Made by a program: the position numbers and the translations under genes
Notes under the pieces: generated by a model
Seen by the model: the letters and a program-made list of their open reading frames with translations, nothing else
What the model was told of the DNA's origin: nothing
Databases searched by the model: none
DNA from: an uncultured Verrucomicrobiota bacterium
GTDB lineage: Bacteria; Verrucomicrobiota; Verrucomicrobiia; Chthoniobacterales; JACTMZ01
DNA: 49,796 nucleotides
Reading direction: 5' to 3'
NCBI GenBank assembly: GCA_903934135.1
Contig: CAIZMQ010000178.1
Span: 1-49,796 of the forward strand
Shown here: positions 12,564 through 21,767 of the stretch, in pieces
Layout: each line of letters begins with the position of its first letter
Position numbering within the stretch: position 1 is the first letter of the stretch

Positions 12564-14042
12564 ATGGCAATTCCGCAAGAATCTTCCCGACGGCGGGCCG
12601 GCATCCGTTTCGGAGTCGCCTTCCAAATCGTGCTGGCTTGCGTGTTGCTCGGCGCGGTGAATTACGCGGGCTTCCACTACTACCTGCGCAGCGACTGGTC
12701 GCCGGCCCAGAAATACCGTCTCGGCGAGCAGACGACCGGCGTGCTCGGGCAACTGCCGGCCCCGGTCACGGTCTACGTGTTTTTTTCCCCGACCACGGCG
12801 GCGCCCGGTTTCGAGATCTACGGCGACGTGATGAACCTGCTGAAGGAGTACCAGTTCGCAGCAGGCGACAAATTGACCGTGGAATACATCGATCCGATGC
12901 GCAATCTGGGGCGGGCCCGCGAACTGCAGGCGCGTTTCGAATTCGGACCGGAAGAAAATCTTGTCGTGGTGGAAAGCGGAGGCAAGACAAAGCAAATCAG
13001 CGCGGTCGACATGGCGGAGTACGATTTTATCCCGCAGCTGAGCGGAGACCCGCCGCGCGTGGTCGCTTTCAAAGGAGAGCAGGCTCTGACCAGTGCATTG
13101 ATCGAGCTGGGCGAGGAAACCCAGCGCACCGTCTACTTCCTACAAGGCCAGGGTGAACCCCGCGTCGGTGGAGGTTCCACGCTCTCGCTCCTGCAGGAAT
13201 ACATCGCACGGCAAGGCGTGCGCGTCGCCCCGCTCAACCTCGGGGTGACGTGTGGGGTGCCGGAAGACGCAGCGGGGATTGTCATCGTCGGCCCGCGCTA
13301 CGATTTGCCCCCGGCCAGCGCCCAGTTGCTGGGCGACTACTGGGCCAAAGACGGACGCATCATGGTGCTGCTCGACCCCGCGGCGGAAACTCCTTTGCTC
13401 CGGGAGTTCCTCGCGTCGGCCGGAATCACTCCGCTCGACGACCGCGTGCTGCGCACGGTGGAACTCGGCTTCGTCACCGGCATCGTGCGCGACGTGGTCG
13501 GGACATTCTCCGCGGTGAACCGCGTGACCCGCCGCCTGCAAGGCGCCGAGGCCCTGCTGCCGGGCGCGACTTGTTCGCTCGTACTGGACGAGAAGAAAGA
13601 AGGAACGCTCGTTGAACCGCTCATCACGGCGGACGAGCCGTTCTGGGGGGAGAAGGACCATGTGACAGACGAGAACAAAGGCGTGGTCTTCGACGCGGGA
13701 GCCGACACGGCCGCCCCACTGGTTGTGGCGGCCATGGCCGAACGCGGCGGCGTGGCCGACGAGAAAGTCGATGTGGGCTCCGCGCGGCTTGTTGTGGTGG
13801 GCAACAGCGAATTTGTGTCCGACGGAATCGTGACCGAACCAAACCTCGATTTTGGTCTCAACGCGCTCAATTGGATGCTCGACCGCGGGCACCTCGCGGG
13901 CATCGCCCCGAAAACGGTGCGCGCTTTCAGTTTGAATCTCACCGATTTGGAGACCGGACGCATCGCGCTCTACACGCTGGTCTTGATTCCGGCGGCAGCC
14001 GCCCTGGCCGGAATCGTCGTGTGGTGGCGCCGGAGGCGCTGA
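12564..14042 (+). CDS. GldG-like ABC-associated membrane protein
   Basis: 492 aa; N-terminal TM, 'YRLGEQTTGVLGQLPAPVTVYVFFSP', C-terminal TM 'LIPAAAALAGIVVWWRRRR'; follows ATPase and permease. Confidence 0.85.
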   Translation: MAIPQESSRRRAGIRFGVAFQIVLACVLLGAVNYAGFHYYLRSDWSPAQKYRLGEQTTGVLGQLPAPVTVYVFFSPTTAAPGFEIYGDVMNLLKEYQFAAGDKLTVEYIDPMRNLGRARELQARFEFGPEENLVVVESGGKTKQISAVDMAEYDFIPQLSGDPPRVVAFKGEQALTSALIELGEETQRTVYFLQGQGEPRVGGGSTLSLLQEYIARQGVRVAPLNLGVTCGVPEDAAGIVIVGPRYDLPPASAQLLGDYWAKDGRIMVLLDPAAETPLLREFLASAGITPLDDRVLRTVELGFVTGIVRDVVGTFSAVNRVTRRLQGAEALLPGATCSLVLDEKKEGTLVEPLITADEPFWGEKDHVTDENKGVVFDAGADTAAPLVVAAMAERGGVADEKVDVGSARLVVVGNSEFVSDGIVTEPNLDFGLNALNWMLDRGHLAGIAPKTVRAFSLNLTDLETGRIALYTLVLIPAAAALAGIVVWWRRRR

Positions 14043-14045
14043 ACG

Positions 14046-15410
14046 ATGAACCCCCGCGCGACCATCGCCCTGCTCCTCGTCACCTTGCTCGCGGTCGGCG
14101 GCCTTTATTACCTCCGCCAGATGACACCGGCCACGCGCGAGGCTGAAGAACTGCGGCGCTACGCAACAGTTTTCGAACCGGACGAAATCGCGGAAATCGA
14201 CATCATTCGCGGCACGGAAACGGTCAGCCTCCGCCGCGAAGCCGCTGGTTGGTTGATCGTGGCCCCGGTGGAAGACCGCGCCGCGCCCGAGGAGGTCGAT
14301 CGCCTGCTCACAGCGCTTCGTTTCCTCACGGTGCGCGATCGTCGGGTTCGGCCCGAGCCGCCGGCCGTGGCGGAGGCAGGGTTGGCCGCGCCGCGCTTGC
14401 GCCTCGACCTGCGGGGCGCGCAACCACTCCGCATCGAGTTCGGCGCGAACACTGCCCTGCCGGACGAAGTATTCGCCCGGGTCGGCGGAAAACCCGAGAT
14501 TCTACGGGTGCCCGCTACGGTCGTGGAACTGGCCACCGGACCCGCCGCCAAATTCCGCGATCCACGCCTCACCCAATTGACGCCAGACGATGTCGAGAAA
14601 TTCACGGTGCGCCGTGCCGAAGGGGAAATGACGGTCCGCCGCGTGCGGGGACGCTGGTTTATCGAGAAGCCGGTGAACGCGCCGGCCGACCCGCAGGCCG
14701 TGCGCTCTTTTCTTGACGCGCTGCTCGGTTTACCGGTGGTGAGATTCGAGGCACCGGCACCCGAGGCTGCTCTGCTCCCCGGGCAGACTGCCTCCATCAG
14801 CCTGACCCCCTTGGGCGGCGGTGAATCGCTCAATTTGGAGGTAATCCGCGGGGCAGACCCGGCGGCTGAAACGCTGACTGCACGATTTCCCCCGCGCGGA
14901 GGATCGGTTGAGGTCGGCGGGGCGGCGCGCCTACTTTTCGAGGTTTCGCCGGAGGCGCTGCGCGACCGGTCCCTGGGATACGTCGAGCCCGACGCGGTCG
15001 ACCGGATTGCAATGGAAAGTGGTGGCCATGTGCTCGAACTCCGGCGTCAGGGGGAGGTTTGGATCGATCCCGAACGCGGCATCATGGTGACCGACGAGGA
15101 AATCGTCCAACTGATCGAACTCTTCAACCGCACACGCGCCCTCTCTTTCCAGCCGGGACTGACGGCCCAAGACGCCGGCCTCGAGCCACCTGCACAGCGC
15201 CTGCTTTTTTCGGCCTGGCTTTCGGAAAATTCCGCGGAGGAGGCGGCCGGAGGCCACCCCATTGCCGGGGTCGAACTTGGCGCAGTTGGCGCGGAAACCT
15301 GTCCTGCCCGGGCCACCGGGACGGAGGAGATCCTGATGCTACCGCCGGACTTGGCCCGGGCAATCCGGCAAATCGCAGAACGTTCCGCGGCAACCGACAC
15401 GGCCCCCTAA
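14046..15410 (+). CDS. DUF4340 domain protein
   Basis: 454 aa; single N-terminal TM; 'EIAEIDIIRGTETVSLRREAAGWLIVAPVEDRA' is a DUF4340-like repeat pattern. Confidence 0.8.
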   Translation: MNPRATIALLLVTLLAVGGLYYLRQMTPATREAEELRRYATVFEPDEIAEIDIIRGTETVSLRREAAGWLIVAPVEDRAAPEEVDRLLTALRFLTVRDRRVRPEPPAVAEAGLAAPRLRLDLRGAQPLRIEFGANTALPDEVFARVGGKPEILRVPATVVELATGPAAKFRDPRLTQLTPDDVEKFTVRRAEGEMTVRRVRGRWFIEKPVNAPADPQAVRSFLDALLGLPVVRFEAPAPEAALLPGQTASISLTPLGGGESLNLEVIRGADPAAETLTARFPPRGGSVEVGGAARLLFEVSPEALRDRSLGYVEPDAVDRIAMESGGHVLELRRQGEVWIDPERGIMVTDEEIVQLIELFNRTRALSFQPGLTAQDAGLEPPAQRLLFSAWLSENSAEEAAGGHPIAGVELGAVGAETCPARATGTEEILMLPPDLARAIRQIAERSAATDTAP

Positions 15411-15538
15411 CAACCTAAAGTGACCTCTGGCGACCGGGGCTGCAATTTCCTTGCCGCGGGGGGCGTGGGAGGTTTATCTCTGTTCCTCAGTAAAGGGTTA
15501 GCAATCACCAGTCTCGGCCCCGGCCGACCCCACTCCAT

Positions 15539-16591
15539 ATGTTTAGAAAGTTTTTCGGCCTCTTCTCGAGTGATATCGGGATCGATCTCGGAACGGCCAA
15601 CACCTTGGTCTATGTACGCGATCAGGGCATCGTACTGCGCGAACCCTCCGTGGTCGCCGTGCAGGCCGGCACGAACAAAGTCCTCGCCGTCGGCAATGAG
15701 GCCAAACGCATGCTCGGCCGCACGCCAGGCAACATCGTCGCCATCCGTCCGCTCAAAGACGGTGTCATCGCCGACTTCGAAATTACCGAGGCCATGCTGG
15801 CCCATTTGATCAGCAAAGCGCACGGCGGCCGCCGCATGGTGCGCCCCCGCGTGGTCATCGCCGTCCCGTCCGGGATCACAGAAGTGGAAAAGCGCGCGGT
15901 CAAAGATTCCGCCACGCACGCCGGTGCCCGCGAAGTTTATCTCATTGAAGAACCGATGGCCGCAGCCATCGGTGTCGGGCTCCCGATTCAGGAGGCTGCC
16001 GGCAACATGATCATCGACATCGGCGGCGGAACAACCGAAGTCGCTCTTATTTCCCTCGCGGGTATCGTTTTCAGCCGCAGCGTGCGCGTGGCCGGCGACG
16101 AACTCGACGAGGCCATCGTCCAATACCTCAAACGCAACTTCAACCTGGCCATCGGCGAGCGCACCGCCGAAGACATCAAAATCAAGCTGGGCTCCGCCAT
16201 CAAGCTACCGAAGGAAACCTCGATGGAAGTCAAAGGCCGCGACCTGGTGGCCGGGCTGCCCAAGACGGTCACCCTCACTTCGCAAGAGGTGCGCGAGGCA
16301 CTTGCCGAGCCGCTCAACAGCATTGTCGATGCCGTCCGAACCACCCTCGAACGCTGCCCGCCCGAACTCTCCTCCGACCTGGTCGACCGCGGCATGGTGC
16401 TGGCTGGCGGGGGTGCGCTCCTGCGTGGCCTGGATCAACTGCTGCGCGACGAGACGGGTTTACCTGTGCACATCGCCGACGATCCATTGAGCGCCGTGGC
16501 CGAGGGAACCGGTCGTGTGCTGAGCGAGATCGAGGTGCTGCGCAGCATAGCGCAGAACAACGTCCGCAGCAGCCAGCACCACGTCAATTGA
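15539..16591 (+). CDS. mreB: rod shape-determining protein MreB
   Basis: 350 aa; '[17 protein letters not shown]', '[15 protein letters not shown]', '[12 protein letters not shown]'. Confidence 0.97.
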   Translation: MFRKFFGLFSSDIGIDLGTANTLVYVRDQGIVLREPSVVAVQAGTNKVLAVGNEAKRMLGRTPGNIVAIRPLKDGVIADFEITEAMLAHLISKAHGGRRMVRPRVVIAVPSGITEVEKRAVKDSATHAGAREVYLIEEPMAAAIGVGLPIQEAAGNMIIDIGGGTTEVALISLAGIVFSRSVRVAGDELDEAIVQYLKRNFNLAIGERTAEDIKIKLGSAIKLPKETSMEVKGRDLVAGLPKTVTLTSQEVREALAEPLNSIVDAVRTTLERCPPELSSDLVDRGMVLAGGGALLRGLDQLLRDETGLPVHIADDPLSAVAEGTGRVLSEIEVLRSIAQNNVRSSQHHVN

Positions 16592-16634
16592 TCCTGCTTC
16601 CAACCGGCACGGCCGGAAAGATGGTCCCGCAACC

Positions 16635-17441
16635 ATGAACAAGCTGCACTTCATCCTGCTCGGCGTGGCGGTCCTTACTGCAGTAGTTTTCCTCAGTTTT
16701 TCATCCGAGCGCATGCGTTCATGGCAAAGCGGCTACCTGCGTGTCTCCGGCCCCGCCTTGCAGGCCGGATCGGCCATCAGCGGCCGGGTGGCAAAATTGC
16801 AGAAAGGCCTCAAAACGCTCGACCAACTCGAAGAAGAGAATGCCGCGTTGTCCGCGCAAAACAGCGAACTGCGCGCCTCGAGCCAGCTGTCCGGTGACCT
16901 TGAAAGTGAAAACAAACGTCTGCGTGCGGCCCTTGATTACCGCGAGCGCTCCGCCTTCAAGCTCCTGCCCGCGCAAATCATCGGACGTGACGCTTCGAGT
17001 TGGTGGAACACGGTCAAAATCAACCGCGGGTTCGCGCAGAAAGTCGATGCCGCGCAACCAGTCCTCACGGCTGAGGGACTGGTCGGTCGCACCACAACGG
17101 TGTCCAAAGATATTTCCATCGTCCTGCTCCTCACCGACGAGAACTGCCAAGTGGCCGCCCGCGTCGAAGGCACCAACGAACAGGGTATTCTCAGCGGCCA
17201 ACGCGTAGCGGGAAATTCCTCACCCGAACTGGTCCTCAACTTTCTCAACCGCGACGCCAACCTCCAACCCGGCATGAAAGTGTTCACAGCCGGAGTGAGC
17301 GGCGCGGTCTTTCCCGCGGGCATACCGCTCGGGGTAATCAAGGAATTCCGCGCGCGCGAACTCGATGGCCAGGCCATAGTGGAACCGTCCGCGGACTTCT
17401 CCAGACTGGAAGACGTCTTCGTCGTCCTGGGAAGCCAATGA
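16635..17441 (+). CDS. mreC: rod shape-determining protein MreC
   Basis: 268 aa; N-terminal TM, coiled coil, MreC beta domain; directly after mreB. Confidence 0.93.
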   Translation: MNKLHFILLGVAVLTAVVFLSFSSERMRSWQSGYLRVSGPALQAGSAISGRVAKLQKGLKTLDQLEEENAALSAQNSELRASSQLSGDLESENKRLRAALDYRERSAFKLLPAQIIGRDASSWWNTVKINRGFAQKVDAAQPVLTAEGLVGRTTTVSKDISIVLLLTDENCQVAARVEGTNEQGILSGQRVAGNSSPELVLNFLNRDANLQPGMKVFTAGVSGAVFPAGIPLGVIKEFRARELDGQAIVEPSADFSRLEDVFVVLGSQ

Positions 17442-17980
17442 TCCGTTCCGTCGCCCTTTTTGCCGCTATTTATCTCGCGCTGGTCGTCCAGGAGTTCATT
17501 CCTCCTGTGCCGTTCCTCGGCGGGGCGCATCTTCTCCTCGTGCCCGTTCTGTTCTGCTACGGCGCGCTCTGGCTTCCTTTCCCCGCCATGCTCGGCTTGT
17601 CGCTGTTCACAGGACTGCTCAGCGATTTGGCTTTCCTCCACGTGGTGGGCGACCGCGTTGAAATCGGCCTCGGGTGGTCTATGTTGTTCTATGTTTTTCT
17701 CGGCACCGCCTTGCGTCCGCTGCAACCCCTCTTCCTGCAAGGTCGGTGGGAAGTCCATTGTCTCGCCAGCGGGGCAGCCACGCTCTCTCTTCTCCTCCTG
17801 CAATACATCATGGTCTGCCTCCGACGCGGGTCATTCCTCTTTGATTGGAATGTTTGCTGGCACATTGCCGGGCCCGCCGTGCTCGCACTCTTGCTCGCCC
17901 CGCTGGTTTACTTCTTTTTCAAGCTTCTTCCCGCCGGAATACCCCTTCGGGGCCGCGGCGGCCAACACCTGACACGATGA
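17438..17980 (+). CDS. mreD: rod shape-determining protein MreD-like
   Basis: 180 aa hydrophobic protein, overlapping mreC stop and PBP2 start. Confidence 0.8.
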   Translation: MIRSVALFAAIYLALVVQEFIPPVPFLGGAHLLLVPVLFCYGALWLPFPAMLGLSLFTGLLSDLAFLHVVGDRVEIGLGWSMLFYVFLGTALRPLQPLFLQGRWEVHCLASGAATLSLLLLQYIMVCLRRGSFLFDWNVCWHIAGPAVLALLLAPLVYFFFKLLPAGIPLRGRGGQHLTR

Positions 17981-20130
17981 ACCGACGCTCCGATGAATTC
18001 CGCATTGCGGTCCTCGCCTCGCTGGTACTGGCCGCCATGCTGCTGCTGGCCGGAAAACTTTGGTATGTGCAGGTGGCTCGCGGCGAGGAGTATACTTCGC
18101 GCCTCCGGAACAGTTCGCAGGTCAGCGTGCGCCTGCCCGCCGTGCGCGGCGAGATCATCGACCGCAACGGTATCCCGCTGGCGCGCAATCGTGCCAGTCT
18201 GGCAGTGGAATTCTATCTGCCAGAAATGGTGCGCGATTACCGCGCGCGCCACGGAAATGTTCCAATGCGCAACTACCGTACAACGGTACGAGGCATGATG
18301 ACGGAGAAATCCGAGCCTGACATCGTCAAGATCATCAATGAGGCGGTCATGCCGCGCCTCACCCAGCTCGGGTTGGCCCGCGACTACAACGCCAATCAAT
18401 TGCGGCTCCATTTCCGCAACGACACCGAGGTGCCTTACACCTACATCGAGGAAATGGATTTCGATACCATGGCACGTTTTGCCGAGCACGATGTGGGCCT
18501 CACCGGGGTCAATATCACGACCCGGCCGGTGCGCCGCTATGTCTATGGAGCCCTCGGCTCGCATTTGCTCGGCTACGTCGGCACGCCGTCCGAGATCGAC
18601 AAGGAAGAAGCTGGCCGGTTCAACTTTTACCAACCCGACACCGAGGGCAAAGCGCAGATCGAACTCGCGCTCGACGCCGATCTCAAAGGCACAGCCGGTG
18701 CCCGTATCATGCAACGCAATGCCAAGGGGCAGATCGACGGTGAAATCGAACGACGCGCGCCCCTGCCGGGCAACAACGTGCAGCTGACCATCGACGCGCG
18801 CATCCAGTACATCACGGAAAAAGCCCTGCGAGCAGTCGGGCGCGCGGCAGCCGTGGTCATCGATCCGCGCAATGGCGACATCCTTGCCATGGCCAGCGTA
18901 CCTTCGTACGATCCAAACAGTTTCATTCCGGTCATTTCCTCCGCCGGATGGGCCGAACTGACTGGTGACGCGACCGATCCATTGATCAATCGCGCTCTCA
19001 GCGCCTACGCGCCGGGGTCGACCTACAAGATTCCCGTTGCCCTCGCCGGCCTGCGGGCCGGTCTCGACGAGCGCCGTCTCAACTGCAGCGGTGGGGTGCG
19101 CTACGGAGATAAAGTAATGGCCTGCTGGATCGCCTCGAAAAACGGGGCCCACGGCACCCTCGACCTTCAGTCCGCCATCCGTGTGTCTTGTAATGCTTTC
19201 TTTTACCAATACGGCAATGCCGCGGGCATCGATGAAATCGTTGCCGCCGGCCACATGCTCGGGCTTGGCGAGAAATCCGGCCTGCCCCTCTCCGCCGAAG
19301 CACCCGGCATTTTACCCGGGCCCGACTGGATGCGGGTCAACCGCCCGCGCGAACGGTGGTCGAGCGGACAGACGGCCAACGTTTCCATCGGTCAGGGCTA
19401 CGTGCTCGCCTCGCCGCTGCAGATGGCCATGCTCACCGCGACCGTGGCCAACGGTGGCACCAGCTATTTCCCGCGCCTGGTCGACAAAATCCTCGCGCCC
19501 GACGGCTCGGTGGTACGCCAGGAGCCGGTCAAAGTCCGCGCCAATCTTCTCGAGCAAGGTCTCACCACAGAGCAAATCGAGAAAGTGCGGCGCGGGATGT
19601 GGGATGTGGTCAACCGCGGCGGAGGCACCGCTCCGGGGGCGCGCCTCGCCGGATACGAAGTGGCCGGCAAAACGGGCACGGCGCAATTCTGGCGTGGTGG
19701 CATCAAGGACAACCACACCTGGTTCCTCGCCTTCGCCCCCTACGACGAGCCGCGTTACGCGGTCAGCGTCATCGTGCAGGGCGCGCAGTCCGGCGGCGGA
19801 GTGGCCGCACCCATCGCGGCAAAAATTCTTTCCGACGTGTTCAAAATGGAAGAGGGCGCACCGGTGGAGGTCGCCTCACTCGATCCGGCCAAAGGCAGTT
19901 TCCAATTCGTCTCCAGCGTCGACTTCGGCCGCGCCATCCCCGCCGCGCTGGCCGACGCCCCACCCGAGGAATTCGCCACGTCAGAAGGCGTGGTCGATGC
20001 CGCCCCTCCCACCGTTCGGCCGGCCGCCGACGACGAGGGAACCGTAGAAGGCAAGAAACCCAATATTTTCCAACGAATTTTCGGCGGCAACAAGAAGAAG
20101 GAGAAGACACCTTCGTCGCAACGCCCCTGA
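17977..20130 (+). CDS. mrdA: penicillin-binding protein 2 (transpeptidase)
   Basis: ORF 17845..20130, preferred start ATG 17977 (MNRRSDEFRIAVL); 'YAPGSTYKIPVAL' (SxxK), 'VSCNAF' (SxN), 'AGKTGTAQ' (KTG). Confidence 0.95.
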   Translation: MNRRSDEFRIAVLASLVLAAMLLLAGKLWYVQVARGEEYTSRLRNSSQVSVRLPAVRGEIIDRNGIPLARNRASLAVEFYLPEMVRDYRARHGNVPMRNYRTTVRGMMTEKSEPDIVKIINEAVMPRLTQLGLARDYNANQLRLHFRNDTEVPYTYIEEMDFDTMARFAEHDVGLTGVNITTRPVRRYVYGALGSHLLGYVGTPSEIDKEEAGRFNFYQPDTEGKAQIELALDADLKGTAGARIMQRNAKGQIDGEIERRAPLPGNNVQLTIDARIQYITEKALRAVGRAAAVVIDPRNGDILAMASVPSYDPNSFIPVISSAGWAELTGDATDPLINRALSAYAPGSTYKIPVALAGLRAGLDERRLNCSGGVRYGDKVMACWIASKNGAHGTLDLQSAIRVSCNAFFYQYGNAAGIDEIVAAGHMLGLGEKSGLPLSAEAPGILPGPDWMRVNRPRERWSSGQTANVSIGQGYVLASPLQMAMLTATVANGGTSYFPRLVDKILAPDGSVVRQEPVKVRANLLEQGLTTEQIEKVRRGMWDVVNRGGGTAPGARLAGYEVAGKTGTAQFWRGGIKDNHTWFLAFAPYDEPRYAVSVIVQGAQSGGGVAAPIAAKILSDVFKMEEGAPVEVASLDPAKGSFQFVSSVDFGRAIPAALADAPPEEFATSEGVVDAAPPTVRPAADDEGTVEGKKPNIFQRIFGGNKKKEKTPSSQRP

Positions 20131-20150
20131 TCAACCCACCCCACTCCATT

Positions 20151-21728
20151 ATGATTGAAAAAGTAAAAAAACTCCTCGGTTTGCCGACCAAATCCAGCGG
20201 CGGCTCCCGCCTCATCGTCAACGCAGAAAAACTGGAAAAGCGCGTTGCCGTGCTGGAGGACGGCAAGCTCGAAGAATACAATGTCGAGCGCGTCAGCGAT
20301 CGCAACATCGTCGGTTCCATTTACAAGGGCCGCGTCAAAAACATAGAGCAAGGCCTCAAGGCCATGTTTGTCGACATCGGCTTCGAGAAGAATGCCTTCC
20401 TGCATTTCTGGGACGCTATTCCCGCCGCCTTGGACAGCGGAATCGAGGAAGTGCGCCGTAATACAAATAAAAAACTACCGAAAAAAATCACGGCCAAGGA
20501 CATTCCGACAATCTACCCGCCCGGCTCGGACATCATGGTCCAGGTCAGCAAAGGACCGATCGGCACCAAGGGCCCGCGTATCACGACAAACATCAGCATG
20601 CCCGGCCGCTATCTCGTCCTTATGCCCTACAGCCCGCAGTGCGGCATATCACGCAAAATTGATGATCCGAAGGAACGAGAGCGCCTACGCAAGGTCCTCA
20701 ACGAACTGGAAATCCCCGACGGCATGGGCGTCATCATCCGCACCGTCGGCGCCGGACAGCGCTCGCGCTTTTTTGTCCGTGATCTCCATCTGCTGCTCGA
20801 GCAGTGGAACGACATTGAGAAAAACATGGAGGCACAGCGCGCGCCCTACCAACTTTTCGAGGAACCCGATCTCATCGAGCGCACGGTGCGCGATTTTCTT
20901 ACCGAGGAGGTAGATGCGGTGGTTTGCGACGATCTTCCCTCCGTCGAGCGGATGCAGGAACTGGTCGCGCAGGTTTCCCCGCGCTCGAAGAAACGCATCC
21001 AATTCTACCAGGAAGAGCAGCATATCTTCGAAAAATACGGCGTCGACAAACAGGTCGAGAAGGCTTTCCACCGCCAGGTCTGGCTGCCTTGCGGCGGATA
21101 CATCGTGATCGACGAGACCGAAGCTCTCATCTCGGTCGATGTCAATACCGGCCGGAACAAAGGCGGCAAAGACGTGGAGCGCACCATCCTTCAGACCAAT
21201 CTAGAGGCGGCGGACGAAATCGCCCGGCAAATGCGGTTGCGCAACATCGGCGGTCTCATTGTCGCCGATTTCATCGACATGAAATCGCGCAAAGACCAGC
21301 AGGCGGTCTACCAACTCATGCGGCAGCGCCTCAAACGTGACAAGGCCCGGACCCACGTCCTGCCCATCTCCCAACTTGGGCTGATGGAAATGACCCGACA
21401 ACGCGCCGCCGAAAGCATGCGTATGTCCCAGTTCGACCCGTGTCCATATTGCGAGGGACGCGGCCTGATCAAAAACACCATGACCATGTCCGTCGAGTTG
21501 CAGCGCGCCCTCCATGGTGTGATGCGCAGGAACATCGAGACCATCCACGAGATCAAAGTCATCGTGAATCCCGACCTCCTCAACCGCCTCCGCACAGAGG
21601 ATGAAGAGCTGCTTATCGACATCGAACGCCGCTACGGCGGCCGGCTTTCCTTTAAACCCGACCCCGCGCTGCACCGCGAGAAGTTTGTCCTGACCGATGC
21701 CACGACCGGTGCGGAGCTGAAATCTTGA
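20151..21728 (+). CDS. rng: ribonuclease G/E family protein
   Basis: ATG 20151 (MIEKVKKLLGLPTKS); S1 domain 'GSIYKGRVKNIEQGLKAMFVDIGFEKNAFLH', 'ISVDVNTGRNKG', 'ADFIDM', 'CPYCEGRG' zinc-link. Confidence 0.95.
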   Translation: MIEKVKKLLGLPTKSSGGSRLIVNAEKLEKRVAVLEDGKLEEYNVERVSDRNIVGSIYKGRVKNIEQGLKAMFVDIGFEKNAFLHFWDAIPAALDSGIEEVRRNTNKKLPKKITAKDIPTIYPPGSDIMVQVSKGPIGTKGPRITTNISMPGRYLVLMPYSPQCGISRKIDDPKERERLRKVLNELEIPDGMGVIIRTVGAGQRSRFFVRDLHLLLEQWNDIEKNMEAQRAPYQLFEEPDLIERTVRDFLTEEVDAVVCDDLPSVERMQELVAQVSPRSKKRIQFYQEEQHIFEKYGVDKQVEKAFHRQVWLPCGGYIVIDETEALISVDVNTGRNKGGKDVERTILQTNLEAADEIARQMRLRNIGGLIVADFIDMKSRKDQQAVYQLMRQRLKRDKARTHVLPISQLGLMEMTRQRAAESMRMSQFDPCPYCEGRGLIKNTMTMSVELQRALHGVMRRNIETIHEIKVIVNPDLLNRLRTEDEELLIDIERRYGGRLSFKPDPALHREKFVLTDATTGAELKS

Positions 21729-21767
21729 GCACGTCCCCGCACCCGTGACCGATCGAACTGGTTTCGG

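Noticed and set aside
13140-14423. 427-aa minus-strand ORF
   Set aside because: Antisense to the GldG-like and DUF4340 genes; shadow ORF.
17908-19254. 448-aa minus-strand ORF
   Set aside because: Antisense to PBP2, which carries all three transpeptidase motifs.
19356-20150. Long N-terminal extension of the RNase G ORF overlapping PBP2
   Set aside because: Arg-rich out-of-frame reading of PBP2; the RNase begins at ATG 20151 just after the PBP2 stop.
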